Assembly: GCA_017988595.1 (NCBI GenBank) | Contig: JAGNRR010000002.1 | Span: 1-32,084 of the forward strand | Reading direction: 5' to 3' | DNA length: 32,084 nt | Origin: Chitinophagaceae bacterium | GTDB taxonomy: Bacteria > Bacteroidota > Bacteroidia > Chitinophagales > Chitinophagaceae | Shown: positions 1 to 7,604 of the stretch, piece after piece | Layout of the letters: every line of letters begins with the position of its first letter | Position numbering within the stretch: the stretch's first letter is position 1 | Notes under the pieces: generated by a model | Databases searched by the model: none | What the model saw: the letters and a program-made list of their open reading frames with translations, nothing else | What the model was told of the DNA's origin: nothing | Program-made: the position numbers and the translations under genes

Positions 1-30
1 CTAACTTTTTATATTTGAATATGATGATTT

Positions 31-243
31 CTATTTAATTAATGTGTTGCTAAAAACAACTCTTAATCCTAATTCCTTTATAGAATTTAAAGCCAAAGTA
101 TAAGCGGTTACAATTCCAAATACTCCAAAATCATTTTTGGTAAGAAAAGGCATTATAAAAGGAAGGATTAAAAAAAAAGCTAAGCGAGGAATTTGGGGCG
201 CAATTCCATAAATTAAACTATGACTAAAAATTTTTTTTATCAT
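31..243 (-). pseudogene. Wzx-type polysaccharide flippase, N-terminal fragment
   Basis: The 70-residue product resembles the first two membrane helices of an oligosaccharide/polysaccharide flippase (Wzx/MATE-like), which moves undecaprenyl-linked glycan units across the inner membrane. Visible are a hydrophobic run around residues 12-35 (IPRLAFFLILPFIMPFL) and the family-like ending DFGVFG...ELGLRVVFSN. Intact members have roughly 400-500 residues, but a TAG codon at 31-33 ends this frame. About 12 bases further another frame (positions 2-19) reads FKYKKL, which looks like the expected continuation, so an indel or frameshift is plausible. The start overlaps the stop of the upstream acetyltransferase gene (ATGA at 240-243), which supports the start. 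The window edge prevents a check of the remainder. Confidence 0.6.
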
Positions 244-749
244 TCGTTAATTTTTTTATATCGAATAAATTTTGCGGGAACACCGCCATAGATTGCCATA
301 GGTTCAATGTTTTTTGTAACTACACTATTGGCTCCAACAATTGCATTTTCGCCAATTGTAATTCCAGGATTTATAAAAACGTTTGCTCCTATCCACACAG
401 CATTTCCTATTATTACATTTCCTTTTTTATTAGCAATCGGCTTAACATTAAAATCTACATCTGGATTGTTTGATAGAGTATAAATTCTTACATTATGACT
501 AATGTTGCAATTATTTCCAATTTCAACTTTGCAATCTTTGTCAACATACACTGTGCTATATGAACCAATATAAGATTTAGATCCAATTTGAATTTTTCCA
601 TCTCCATAAAATACAATTTCTTTTCCATTAAACTTAAAGTCTTTAGGTAAATTATATTTTTCTTTTATTAAACTATATTTTAATTTTTCTGGAAAAGAAA
701 ATAAAAATTCAAATAGTTTATACAAAAACGATTTTACTTTTAGTTTCAT
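240..749 (-). CDS. Hexapeptide-repeat (left-handed beta-helix) O-acetyltransferase
   Basis: A 169-residue acyltransferase of the left-handed beta-helix family (maltose/galactoside acetyltransferase and WcaF type), probably acetyl-CoA-dependent and acting on a sugar in the cytoplasm. The imperfect hexapeptide pattern is clear from about residue 40 to 150 (for example IGSKSYIGSYSTVY, VEIGNNCNISHNV, VIIGNAVWIGANVFI and ITIGENAIVGANSVV), followed by the usual AIYGGVPAKFIRY ending. The basic, hydrophobic N-terminus (about 30 residues) is typical of the capsule-locus branch. It lies 44 bp downstream of pseI and overlaps the flippase fragment by 4 bp, so it is probably the operon's glycan-modifying acetyltransferase. 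The exact acceptor cannot be told from sequence. Confidence 0.85.
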   Translation of the reverse strand: MKLKVKSFLYKLFEFLFSFPEKLKYSLIKEKYNLPKDFKFNGKEIVFYGDGKIQIGSKSYIGSYSTVYVDKDCKVEIGNNCNISHNVRIYTLSNNPDVDFNVKPIANKKGNVIIGNAVWIGANVFINPGITIGENAIVGANSVVTKNIEPMAIYGGVPAKFIRYKKINE

Positions 750-793
750 TCTTATTTATTTTTTGAAGCAGACCTTACAAGATAAATCATTTT

Positions 794-1819
794 TTATTCT
801 AATCTGTCTCCTTTATTGTAATCTTTTTTGGCTTTAGTTCCTAATAACTGTGAATAATATTTTGGATGTAAACCAAAACCTGGACGAACTGAACGAAAAT
901 TATCTTCTGTAAAAACATCGTCCTTTTTAATATCATTAGAAACATAAAGTGAACGAGAAAAATCTTTTCCTTTTTTTTGTTTCAGAGTCAAATTATAATC
1001 TACTACTCCAATGGCTTTTTCTGCTTCGCGAACAGTTTTTACCATGGCTGTGAATTCTATTTCATCCATTGAAAAATCGGCATCTGGTCCACCAATATTT
1101 CTATCTATTATGAAATGTTTTTCAATGATTTTTGCACCTAAAACTGTTGCAACAATTGGCACTGTACTTCCCATGGTATGATCGGAAAGTCCTGAAATTA
1201 CATTGAATTTTTTTGTTAAATCTGCAATCATAATCATATTCGCTTCTTCAATTGGAGCTGGATAACTTGAAGTACATTTTAGTAATGCAATATCAGAATT
1301 CCCCATTCTTTTGCATGCATCCAGAGCTAATTCAATATCTTCAATTTCTGCAATTCCTGTTGATATAATAACTGGTTTTCCTTTGGAAGCTACATATTCG
1401 ATTAAAGGAATATCTGTAATTTCAAAAGAGGCTATTTTGTAGGCTGGAACATTTAATTTCTCAAGAAAATCGACAGCAGTTTTATCAAATGGAGAAGAAA
1501 AACATACTAAACCTTCTTCTTTAGCAACATCAAAAAGTTGTTGGTGCCAATCCCAAGGCGTGTAAGCTTCTTTGTATAAATCATATAAATATTTGTCGTC
1601 CCAAAGCGTTCCTCCTTTGATTTTAAAATCATCATTTTTGACATCTAAAGTCAAAGTATCTGCTGTATAAGTTTGAAACTTAATGGCATCTGCTCCTGCT
1701 CTTTTTGCCGCTTTTATAGTTTCAATTGCTGTTTCTAAACTACCGTTATGATTAGCAGAAAGTTCAGCAATTATAAAAACTGGCGATTGAGAATCTATTA
1801 TATAATTATCTATTTTCAT
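794..1819 (-). CDS. pseI: Pseudaminic acid synthase (NeuB family)
   Basis: Condenses a 2,4-diacetamido-2,4,6-trideoxyhexose with phosphoenolpyruvate to make the nine-carbon sugar pseudaminic acid in the cytoplasm. At 341 residues it has full family length. The N-terminal TIM barrel carries AELSANHNGS (residues 18-27), KFQTY and the PseI-like segment GGTLWDDKYLYDLYKEAYTP, which separates PseI from sialic and legionaminic acid synthases. SGLSDHT and EKHFIIDR are the usual active-site segments. The last 60 residues form the antifreeze-like SAF domain (RSLYVSNDIKKDDVFT...RPGFGLHPKY). The start overlaps the upstream tandem-GNAT stop by 4 bp (ATGA at 1816-1819). I chose pseI over neuB/legI because pseB and pseC are in the same operon. 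Confidence 0.93.
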   Translation of the reverse strand: MKIDNYIIDSQSPVFIIAELSANHNGSLETAIETIKAAKRAGADAIKFQTYTADTLTLDVKNDDFKIKGGTLWDDKYLYDLYKEAYTPWDWHQQLFDVAKEEGLVCFSSPFDKTAVDFLEKLNVPAYKIASFEITDIPLIEYVASKGKPVIISTGIAEIEDIELALDACKRMGNSDIALLKCTSSYPAPIEEANMIMIADLTKKFNVISGLSDHTMGSTVPIVATVLGAKIIEKHFIIDRNIGGPDADFSMDEIEFTAMVKTVREAEKAIGVVDYNLTLKQKKGKDFSRSLYVSNDIKKDDVFTEDNFRSVRPGFGLHPKYYSQLLGTKAKKDYNKGDRLE

Positions 1820-2835
1820 TTTGCATTTTTTGTATAATGAAAACTTTTTAAGTTTTCATAATTCGTCATTTCTTTTAAAATAAAGCCTGCCTTTTCAAAA
1901 CCTTTGGCTGAGGCGATATTTTCTTCTTTTATGTAAGCATCAATTGTATTCTTATCATTTTTGCTTAAAAAATCATTTGAAGCAATTTCTATAATTTTAT
2001 TTGCATATCCTTTTCCTCTGTGATCAGAATCAATAGAAACGCCAATTATTGAAGAAAAATCATCTTGTTTTTGGATTCTAACTTGACCAATAAATTCGTT
2101 TGCTTCATTTTGAAAAAGATACATAAAACAGTTTTCATCCTTTAATTTAGAAGAAAACCAATTTACATGGGTTTCAAAATCGATTTTACTTGTGCTGTAA
2201 GAATTGCTTCTAACTGATTCGTCATTTGCCCATTCAAAATACAATTGTGCATCGTTTAAAGTTGGTTTTCTGAATTTAATTTGATTATTAATTTTTGAGT
2301 GAATCACCACATCAATGTATTTATTATCAAAAAAACAATGTTCTTTTAATCTTGCATCTTCTTTGTAATTACAATCAAAAAGCATTTCGTATAAATGTGG
2401 ACGCAAATCGAAAGCATAAGTGAAGATTTTATGAAATTTCATTTCTTCGAAAGCTACTTTTTCTATCAATTCCAAATAATTTGACCAATAAAAAGAGAAA
2501 AAATCTTCCTCTAATTTGGTTTTCATTACAAATGATATTTCAGCATTTTTATCAATCCAATTAATATGAACTAATCCGCCATAACCGATAAATTCGTTTT
2601 TATAAAAAAATGAAAATAGCAATTGATTAGGAAAATCTTGTTCAAATAATTTAGAAACAACATTTGAAAAGTAAATTTCTTGATCTTCTAAAGTTAATGG
2701 TTTTGCCTGACGCAAATGATAAATTTGTTCGTTTCTAATAGTTATAATTTCAAATTTATCCTCATCTCTTATGGATTCGAGATGAAATTCATTTGAAATA
2801 AATTTAGAAGATGCTAAACATTTATATTTTCTCAT
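1816..2835 (-). CDS. Tandem GNAT acetyltransferase, C-terminal half PseH-like
   Basis: 339 residues that read as two GNAT acetyltransferase domains in one chain. The first spans about 15-180 (IRNEQIYHLRQAKPLTLEDQ, then LFSFFYKNEFIGYGGLVHI). The second spans about 187-335 (FRKPTLNDAQLYFEWANDES, then DHRGKGYANKII as the acetyl-CoA-binding RGxGxA loop, and ENIASAKGFEKAGF). The second half resembles the GNAT module that acetylates the 4-amino group of UDP-4-amino-4,6-dideoxy-AltNAc (PseH) or is fused to PseG. The first half lacks a clear RGxGxA loop and may be structural or bind another substrate. It lies 3 bp after the aminotransferase gene and overlaps pseI by 4 bp. I infer a role in nonulosonate N-acylation, but which of the two GNAT proteins in the operon does the PseH step is open. 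Confidence 0.75.
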   Translation of the reverse strand: MRKYKCLASSKFISNEFHLESIRDEDKFEIITIRNEQIYHLRQAKPLTLEDQEIYFSNVVSKLFEQDFPNQLLFSFFYKNEFIGYGGLVHINWIDKNAEISFVMKTKLEEDFFSFYWSNYLELIEKVAFEEMKFHKIFTYAFDLRPHLYEMLFDCNYKEDARLKEHCFFDNKYIDVVIHSKINNQIKFRKPTLNDAQLYFEWANDESVRSNSYSTSKIDFETHVNWFSSKLKDENCFMYLFQNEANEFIGQVRIQKQDDFSSIIGVSIDSDHRGKGYANKIIEIASNDFLSKNDKNTIDAYIKEENIASAKGFEKAGFILKEMTNYENLKSFHYTKNAK

Positions 2836-2838
2836 AGA

Positions 2839-4146
2839 TCAATTTAGTCTTGAAAAACCTCCATGACAAACAGGACCTTCTAGTAAATCTTCAATTTTTT
2901 TATTTCCTTTTTCACATTCGCTAATTAGTCCATAAACATGATCTAATTCATTAAAATATTGCTCTAAATGGTTTTGATTATGTGCAGTAGAAGCATAAAA
3001 ATTAGTGCTTGCTAAAAAGCCTTTTTTCAGCATTTCTTGTGCTATAAGTGTTTTATAGGCCAAAGCATTTGGAGATTTAAAACCATAAGTGCTTAATGAC
3101 GGAATTCCCGAGATATTAATTTCTAAATTATGTGAATTAGCTAATTTTTCCCAACCATTTCTCATGTCGTTTCCAATGGCAGTAATGTATTCCCAAGATT
3201 TAGTTTGCTCCATTACTTTTAAAGTTGCTAATGCTGCTGTAGGTCCTATTCTTTCAGTCCAAAAAGTGCTACTAATGAAAGTGCTTTGTGCGGCTTCCAT
3301 TACAGATTTTTTTCCTACAACTGCAGTCAAAGCATAACCATTGCCTATGGTTTTGCCAAACATTGCCATGTCTGGTTCCACACCATATTTTTTATATATT
3401 CCTCCAAATGTTTCTCTGAATCCAGATGTGCACTCATCAAAAATTAAAACTATATTTTTAGCCGTGGCTAAATCTCTTACTTTTTGTAAAAAATTATCTT
3501 CTGGACCAAAATTTCTAACCACTTCCATTTTAATTACACCAACATCATTGTTTTCTATCAAGTACTCTAGTTCTTCATAGTTGTTATAATGAAATGGTAG
3601 AACAGTGTCTTTTAAACTTTTAGGAACTCCATTTGGGCTTAACCCTGGAAGTAAATGACTTGATAAGTCATCGCCAGCATTATGATTTGCAGATAAATAC
3701 CAATCATGCCAACCATGATAACCACAGATTGCAACTTTATCTTTTCCAGAGGCGGCTCGAGCAATTCTAATTGCTATTGAATTCGCTTCTCCTCCACTTC
3801 GAGCTAAACGAACCATATCGCCCCACGGATTTAGTTCTATAAGTTTCTCGGCTAAGTATACTTCCTCGGGACAGTTTAATGTGCTCATGTTTCCATTTTT
3901 AACGGTTTCCATAACGGCTGCATCAACTTCATCGTTTCCATATCCTAAAGTGTTTGTACCTATACCCATTATGCACATATCCAATAATTCTTTGCCGTCT
4001 AAATCCCAAACGTTACAGCCTTTAGCTTTTGAAAAATACGAGGGCCAATGTTCGGGTAAAAACATTTCTGGTCTTTTAGATAATAACATTGTTCCGCCAG
4101 GAATTAATGTTTTTGCTTTTTTATATAATTCTTGTCCTTTTCCCAT
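2839..4146 (-). CDS. Class III PLP aminotransferase (glutamate-1-semialdehyde aminomutase-like)
   Basis: 435 residues of the class III pyridoxal-phosphate aminotransferase fold, closest in pattern to HemL/glutamate-1-semialdehyde 2,1-aminomutase. Landmarks are LIPGGT near the N-terminus, RSGGEAN (116-122) for the cofactor phosphate, CGYHGWHDWY (141-150), the aspartate region IFDECTSGFR (235-244) and the Schiff-base lysine in MFGKTIGNGY (K265). It is unlikely to be the tetrapyrrole enzyme, because it sits in a sugar operon and its start shares one base with the preceding cytidylyltransferase stop (TAATG at 4146). I infer that it aminates a sugar or modifying group of the nonulosonate. It is not part of the canonical six-step pseudaminic acid pathway, so the substrate is unknown. 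Confidence 0.85.
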   Translation of the reverse strand: MGKGQELYKKAKTLIPGGTMLLSKRPEMFLPEHWPSYFSKAKGCNVWDLDGKELLDMCIMGIGTNTLGYGNDEVDAAVMETVKNGNMSTLNCPEEVYLAEKLIELNPWGDMVRLARSGGEANSIAIRIARAASGKDKVAICGYHGWHDWYLSANHNAGDDLSSHLLPGLSPNGVPKSLKDTVLPFHYNNYEELEYLIENNDVGVIKMEVVRNFGPEDNFLQKVRDLATAKNIVLIFDECTSGFRETFGGIYKKYGVEPDMAMFGKTIGNGYALTAVVGKKSVMEAAQSTFISSTFWTERIGPTAALATLKVMEQTKSWEYITAIGNDMRNGWEKLANSHNLEINISGIPSLSTYGFKSPNALAYKTLIAQEMLKKGFLASTNFYASTAHNQNHLEQYFNELDHVYGLISECEKGNKKIEDLLEGPVCHGGFSRLN

Positions 4147-4907
4147 TAGTTGTCGTTTTTTAATGAATTTAAAAGTCCTTGGTTTCTAATAATATATTGA
4201 TTTATAGATCCTAAATTATTGTCTATTATATAGTTTGTATATTCTAACCATGATTTTTCAATTCCTAATTCATTTACTAAAATTTCAATAAGGTCAAAAT
4301 CTTTTGATTCATCTACTGTCATTCTAATTTTAGAATAATCAAAAGAACAAGGAAAATTAACTGCTGTAAACTTATCTCCTCCTTTGAAATCGGAATTATT
4401 TCTTATATATAATGTAACGTGTTCTCTATCGGATAACAATTTTGCATTTTCCCAGGCATATTGTAATGCTGAAAACTTAAACACTTCAATGTCTTGTCCG
4501 TCTGGATAATTTTCTATCAATACATTGGAACAATAATCTACATTTTTTTCTTGTGCGAATGAAATTATTTTGTCAACTAATTCAGGATCAATAAGTGGAC
4601 AATCAGAAGTAACTCTTACAACCCAATCAGGGTTTTTGTGCTTTACAGCTTGACAAAAACGATCTAAAACATCATCTTCTGAACCTCTAAAAGATAGAAA
4701 TCCCCATTGAATTGCTTTGTTATAGATAATTTCGTCTTGAAGATTATCTGTAGTTGCAACTATTATTTCAGCAACATTTTTACATTTTTTTAATCGTTCT
4801 AAATGGATTTCTAATAGGGCTTTGTTATTAATTTCTTTAAGAACTTTTCCTGGTAGCCTTGAACTACCAAAACGTGCTTGTGTTATCAGAATTGTTTTTA
4901 CTTCCAT
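4146..4907 (-). CDS. Cytidylyltransferase, SpsF/PseF-like CMP-sugar synthetase
   Basis: A 253-residue nucleotidyltransferase of the CMP-sialic-acid-synthetase superfamily. The N-terminal activation motif is ITQARFGSSRLPGKVL (residues 8-23), followed by LEIHLERLKKCKNVAEIIVATT, then RGSEDDVLDRF and VVRVTSDCPLIDPELVD, which fit the CTP and metal site. This SpsF-type branch commonly sits in polysaccharide and pse-type loci. By position it probably activates the nonulosonate to its CMP form, the PseF step. SpsF homologues are often labelled 'glycosyltransferase family protein', so the exact substrate remains inferred. The gene overlaps the upstream aldo/keto reductase by 10 bp and touches the downstream aminotransferase by one base, indicating translational coupling. 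Confidence 0.85.
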   Translation of the reverse strand: MEVKTILITQARFGSSRLPGKVLKEINNKALLEIHLERLKKCKNVAEIIVATTDNLQDEIIYNKAIQWGFLSFRGSEDDVLDRFCQAVKHKNPDWVVRVTSDCPLIDPELVDKIISFAQEKNVDYCSNVLIENYPDGQDIEVFKFSALQYAWENAKLLSDREHVTLYIRNNSDFKGGDKFTAVNFPCSFDYSKIRMTVDESKDFDLIEILVNELGIEKSWLEYTNYIIDNNLGSINQYIIRNQGLLNSLKNDN

Positions 4908-5767
4908 AATGCTGGATTTAAAAGTTCGTTGTTCACTATATTGATTGTGTTTATTTCAGATATAAGTTTCGCATCTAATTGATATTGAAATGCTAAAAAA
5001 TTATCTTCTAATTGTTTTTTTGAATCAATACCAATTAACACTTGGTCAATATTGTTTTGGTTTAAACTATAAGCTAATGCCATTTTAGAAATTGAAACAT
5101 TATATTTCTCAGAAAGTTTTTTTAGTTTTTCTAAATCTACTTTTAGTGGATAAAAAAAACTGCTTAAATCGTTAGTTTCTTTAAAAAACAAACCTTGTAA
5201 AAAAGCAGATCTTGTATGAACCTCTTTTCCTGATAATTTCAATTTTTCAATTATTTTTCCTCTTTTATTTATATTATCTAACATATTAAAGGGCAATTGA
5301 ACTACTGTTATAATTTTATCTGCTAATAATGATTCTATTTGTTCATTTGTATATACTGAAACACCAATGCTTTTAATAAATCCTTTATTAATTAATCTTT
5401 CAAACTTATCAATGTTTTTATTGTTTTCAAGATATGTTTCATACGAATGAAACATTAGAACATCAATAGTTTCAATTTCTAAATCTTTTAAATATTGTTC
5501 AACTTTAATTTCAATATTGTCTAAATTAAAACCATGAGGTATTTTAGTAATAATTTTAAATTTCTTAATCGGATTTAATTTATGAAAATCACCAATAATT
5601 TTATGAGCATCACCGTAAGCTTCGGCTGTATCTAGAGTCTCAATTCCTAATTCAAAAGCTTTTAATAATATTGCACAACTATTTTCAAAAGATATTTTTC
5701 CGGAATTATTGTTAATCCCATAATTTAGCCCCATTTGAACTGTACCTAAGATTAATTTATCCTTCAT
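4898..5767 (-). CDS. Aldo/keto reductase
   Basis: An NAD(P)H-dependent oxidoreductase of the aldo/keto reductase TIM-barrel family, 289 residues from the chosen start. The catalytic tetrad is visible: Asp46 and Tyr51 in LDTAEAYGDAHKIIG, Lys75 in IITKIPHG and His107 in DVLMFHSYE. The open frame extends 10 codons upstream to a TTG at 5797, but ATG at 5767 gives the family-typical beginning MKDKLILGTVQMGLNYGI, so I use it. It starts 34 bp after the GNAT gene and overlaps the cytidylyltransferase by 10 bp. No canonical pseudaminic acid step needs such an enzyme. Together with the class III aminotransferase it suggests a modified or side-chain-bearing nonulosonate. That role is inference. Confidence 0.88.
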   Translation of the reverse strand: MKDKLILGTVQMGLNYGINNNSGKISFENSCAILLKAFELGIETLDTAEAYGDAHKIIGDFHKLNPIKKFKIITKIPHGFNLDNIEIKVEQYLKDLEIETIDVLMFHSYETYLENNKNIDKFERLINKGFIKSIGVSVYTNEQIESLLADKIITVVQLPFNMLDNINKRGKIIEKLKLSGKEVHTRSAFLQGLFFKETNDLSSFFYPLKVDLEKLKKLSEKYNVSISKMALAYSLNQNNIDQVLIGIDSKKQLEDNFLAFQYQLDAKLISEINTINIVNNELLNPALWK

Positions 5768-5801
5768 TATTAATGTAGTATTAGCATTTAATGTCAATTA
5801 T

Positions 5802-6377
5802 CTACTGAGAGTCATTCTCTTTGTTTTTATAATAATTTTCGGCTAACAAAGCTAAAACTGCTACATTGTGGTATTTCCCATTTTTATAAACATGCTTCTC
5901 TAACTCAGCTTCTATTTTGAATCCTACTTTTTCATTAGCCTTTATTGAAGCAATATTTGTCACAACTGCCATATCCCATACTTTATGTAAGTTCAATTTA
6001 TCGAAAGCAAATTTTAATATTAATGAAAAAGCTTCCTGGGCATACCCTTTGCCCCAAGAAGATTTATCTCCTAACATCAATCCATAATTTGTTGTTCGGG
6101 AAATCCAGTCAATTGGACCTAATTTCACATTACCGATATGTTTATTAGAGTCTTTCACTACAATTGCAAAAAACACAAAATTTGGATTTTTTAATATTGA
6201 CTTGACGAAATTTTCTAAATCTTCTTTAGATGTTGGAAAAACTGTTGCTAAATTGTCTATAACGGCACCATCATTAATCCAATTTAAATACAATTCATTT
6301 ACATCGTCTATGTCTATCGGTCGTAAATAAATTTTATCAGCAACTAAAAAGGGTCTATCTAAATTTATATAATTCAT
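5802..6377 (-). CDS. GNAT N-acetyltransferase (RimJ/RimL type), candidate PseH
   Basis: A 191-residue acetyl-CoA-dependent GNAT protein. IYLRPIDIDDVNELYLNWIN opens the fold, GNVKLGPIDWISRTTNYGLM forms the central strands, and WGKGYAQEAFSLIL is the acetyl-CoA pyrophosphate loop. IASIKANEKVGFKIEAELE is the usual RimJ/RimL-type ending. It follows pseC by about 30 bp. In pse clusters the enzyme after PseC is often PseH, which N-acetylates the 4-amino group of UDP-4-amino-4,6-dideoxy-AltNAc, so this is a good candidate. The tandem-GNAT protein further down the operon is a competing candidate. The domain call is firm; the substrate is not. Confidence 0.82.
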   Translation of the reverse strand: MNYINLDRPFLVADKIYLRPIDIDDVNELYLNWINDGAVIDNLATVFPTSKEDLENFVKSILKNPNFVFFAIVVKDSNKHIGNVKLGPIDWISRTTNYGLMLGDKSSWGKGYAQEAFSLILKFAFDKLNLHKVWDMAVVTNIASIKANEKVGFKIEAELEKHVYKNGKYHNVAVLALLAENYYKNKENDSQ

Positions 6378-6408
6378 AATTTAAAGGTGTTCTTTTACTT
6401 TTTTATAA

Positions 6409-7599
6409 CTATTTATTGTAAAACTGATTTATTTGCTCAATAACGAATTCTTGTTCATTTCTTAATAAAGTTGGATACATTGGCAAACTAATACAATGTT
6501 TATAATACATTTCAGCATTTGGCATATCGCCTTCGTTCCAGCCTAACTCTCTATAGTATGGCATTAAATGACAAGGAATATAATGTATTTGAGCAAAGAT
6601 TTTATGTTCTCTTAAATAGTTATAAAGTCCAACACGATTTTCAACTTCAATTATATATAAATGATAAGCGTGACCATCAACAAAACCAGATTGCCCTTTT
6701 ATGAAATCTTTGTTTTTAAAAGCATTTTCATAGTTTTTAGCTATTTCTTTTCTTCTTTCTAAACCTTGATTGGCTCTTGATAATTGACTATTTCCTAAAG
6801 CTGCTTGAAAATCAGTAAAACGATAATTGTAACCAAGTGTCTGCATTTCCATATACCAACCCGGGAAATTATCATTCTCTAAAGCTGGTTGTCCTGTTGC
6901 AAAATTATTTGAATTTTTAAAAACATTAACATCTCTAGTAATTCCGTGCGTTCTTAGTTCTAATAACTTTTTGTATAATGATTCATCGTTTGTAGTAATC
7001 ATTCCGCCTTCGCCAGTGGCAATGTGTTTTACAGGATGAAAAGAAAAAATTGCTAAATCTGCAAAATTTCCGTTACCACAATTTTGTTTTTGTCCTTTTG
7101 AATCAATAAAATTACCACCTGGAGCGTGACAAGCATCTTCAATTATCCATAAACCGTACTCATCAGCTAGTTTTCTAAATGCTTCTAGATTTACAGCATT
7201 ACCTGCAAAATCTACAGGAATAATTCCTTGATATGTTCCTTTTGGAGCAGCTTTTAACAATGCTTCAACTTTTGCAACATCTAACAAATAGGTTTCAGAA
7301 TCGATATCTGAAAATACCACTTCTCCATCGCAATATCTTACACAATTGGCAGAAGCTGCAAAAGTGATTGGAGTTGTTATTACTTTTTGTCCTTTTGAAA
7401 CACCAAGAGCTAAAGTGGATAAATGCAAAGCTGCTGTTCCGTTTGAAACTGCTACTGCATATTTGCAACCGATATAATCCGCAAAAGCTTTTTCAAATTC
7501 TAATATAGTTGGTCCTTGCGTAAGAAAATCACCTTTAAGTGCTTTGCTTACTGCTTGAATATCTTCTTCGGTAATGTTTTGTTTTCCGTATGGTATCAT
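6409..7599 (-). CDS. pseC: UDP-4-amino-4,6-dideoxy-N-acetyl-L-altrosamine transaminase
   Basis: A PLP-dependent sugar aminotransferase of the DegT/DnrJ/EryC1 family, 396 residues. It converts the 4-keto product of PseB to the 4-amino sugar, step 2 of pseudaminic acid synthesis. The opening IPYGKQNITEEDI is characteristic of PseC. Also visible are FLTQGPTILEFEKAFADYIG, SNGTAALHLS (52-61) for cofactor phosphate binding, EDACHAPGG (154-162) and the Schiff-base Lys191 in FSFHPVKHIATGEGG. It starts 5 bp after the pseB stop, the normal pseB-pseC pairing. The ATG at 7599 is the only sensible start. Confidence 0.95.
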   Translation of the reverse strand: MIPYGKQNITEEDIQAVSKALKGDFLTQGPTILEFEKAFADYIGCKYAVAVSNGTAALHLSTLALGVSKGQKVITTPITFAASANCVRYCDGEVVFSDIDSETYLLDVAKVEALLKAAPKGTYQGIIPVDFAGNAVNLEAFRKLADEYGLWIIEDACHAPGGNFIDSKGQKQNCGNGNFADLAIFSFHPVKHIATGEGGMITTNDESLYKKLLELRTHGITRDVNVFKNSNNFATGQPALENDNFPGWYMEMQTLGYNYRFTDFQAALGNSQLSRANQGLERRKEIAKNYENAFKNKDFIKGQSGFVDGHAYHLYIIEVENRVGLYNYLREHKIFAQIHYIPCHLMPYYRELGWNEGDMPNAEMYYKHCISLPMYPTLLRNEQEFVIEQINQFYNK

Positions 7600-7604
7600 A
7601 AATT

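Noticed and set aside
1816-2379. N-terminal half of the tandem-GNAT protein as the missing PseG
   Set aside because: It lacks PseG's N-terminal nucleotide-sugar motifs, and its strands and Arg/Asn pattern fit a GNAT fold.
2839-4146. Tetrapyrrole gene hemL
   Set aside because: The fold matches, but the gene overlaps sugar-activation genes and no other tetrapyrrole gene is present.
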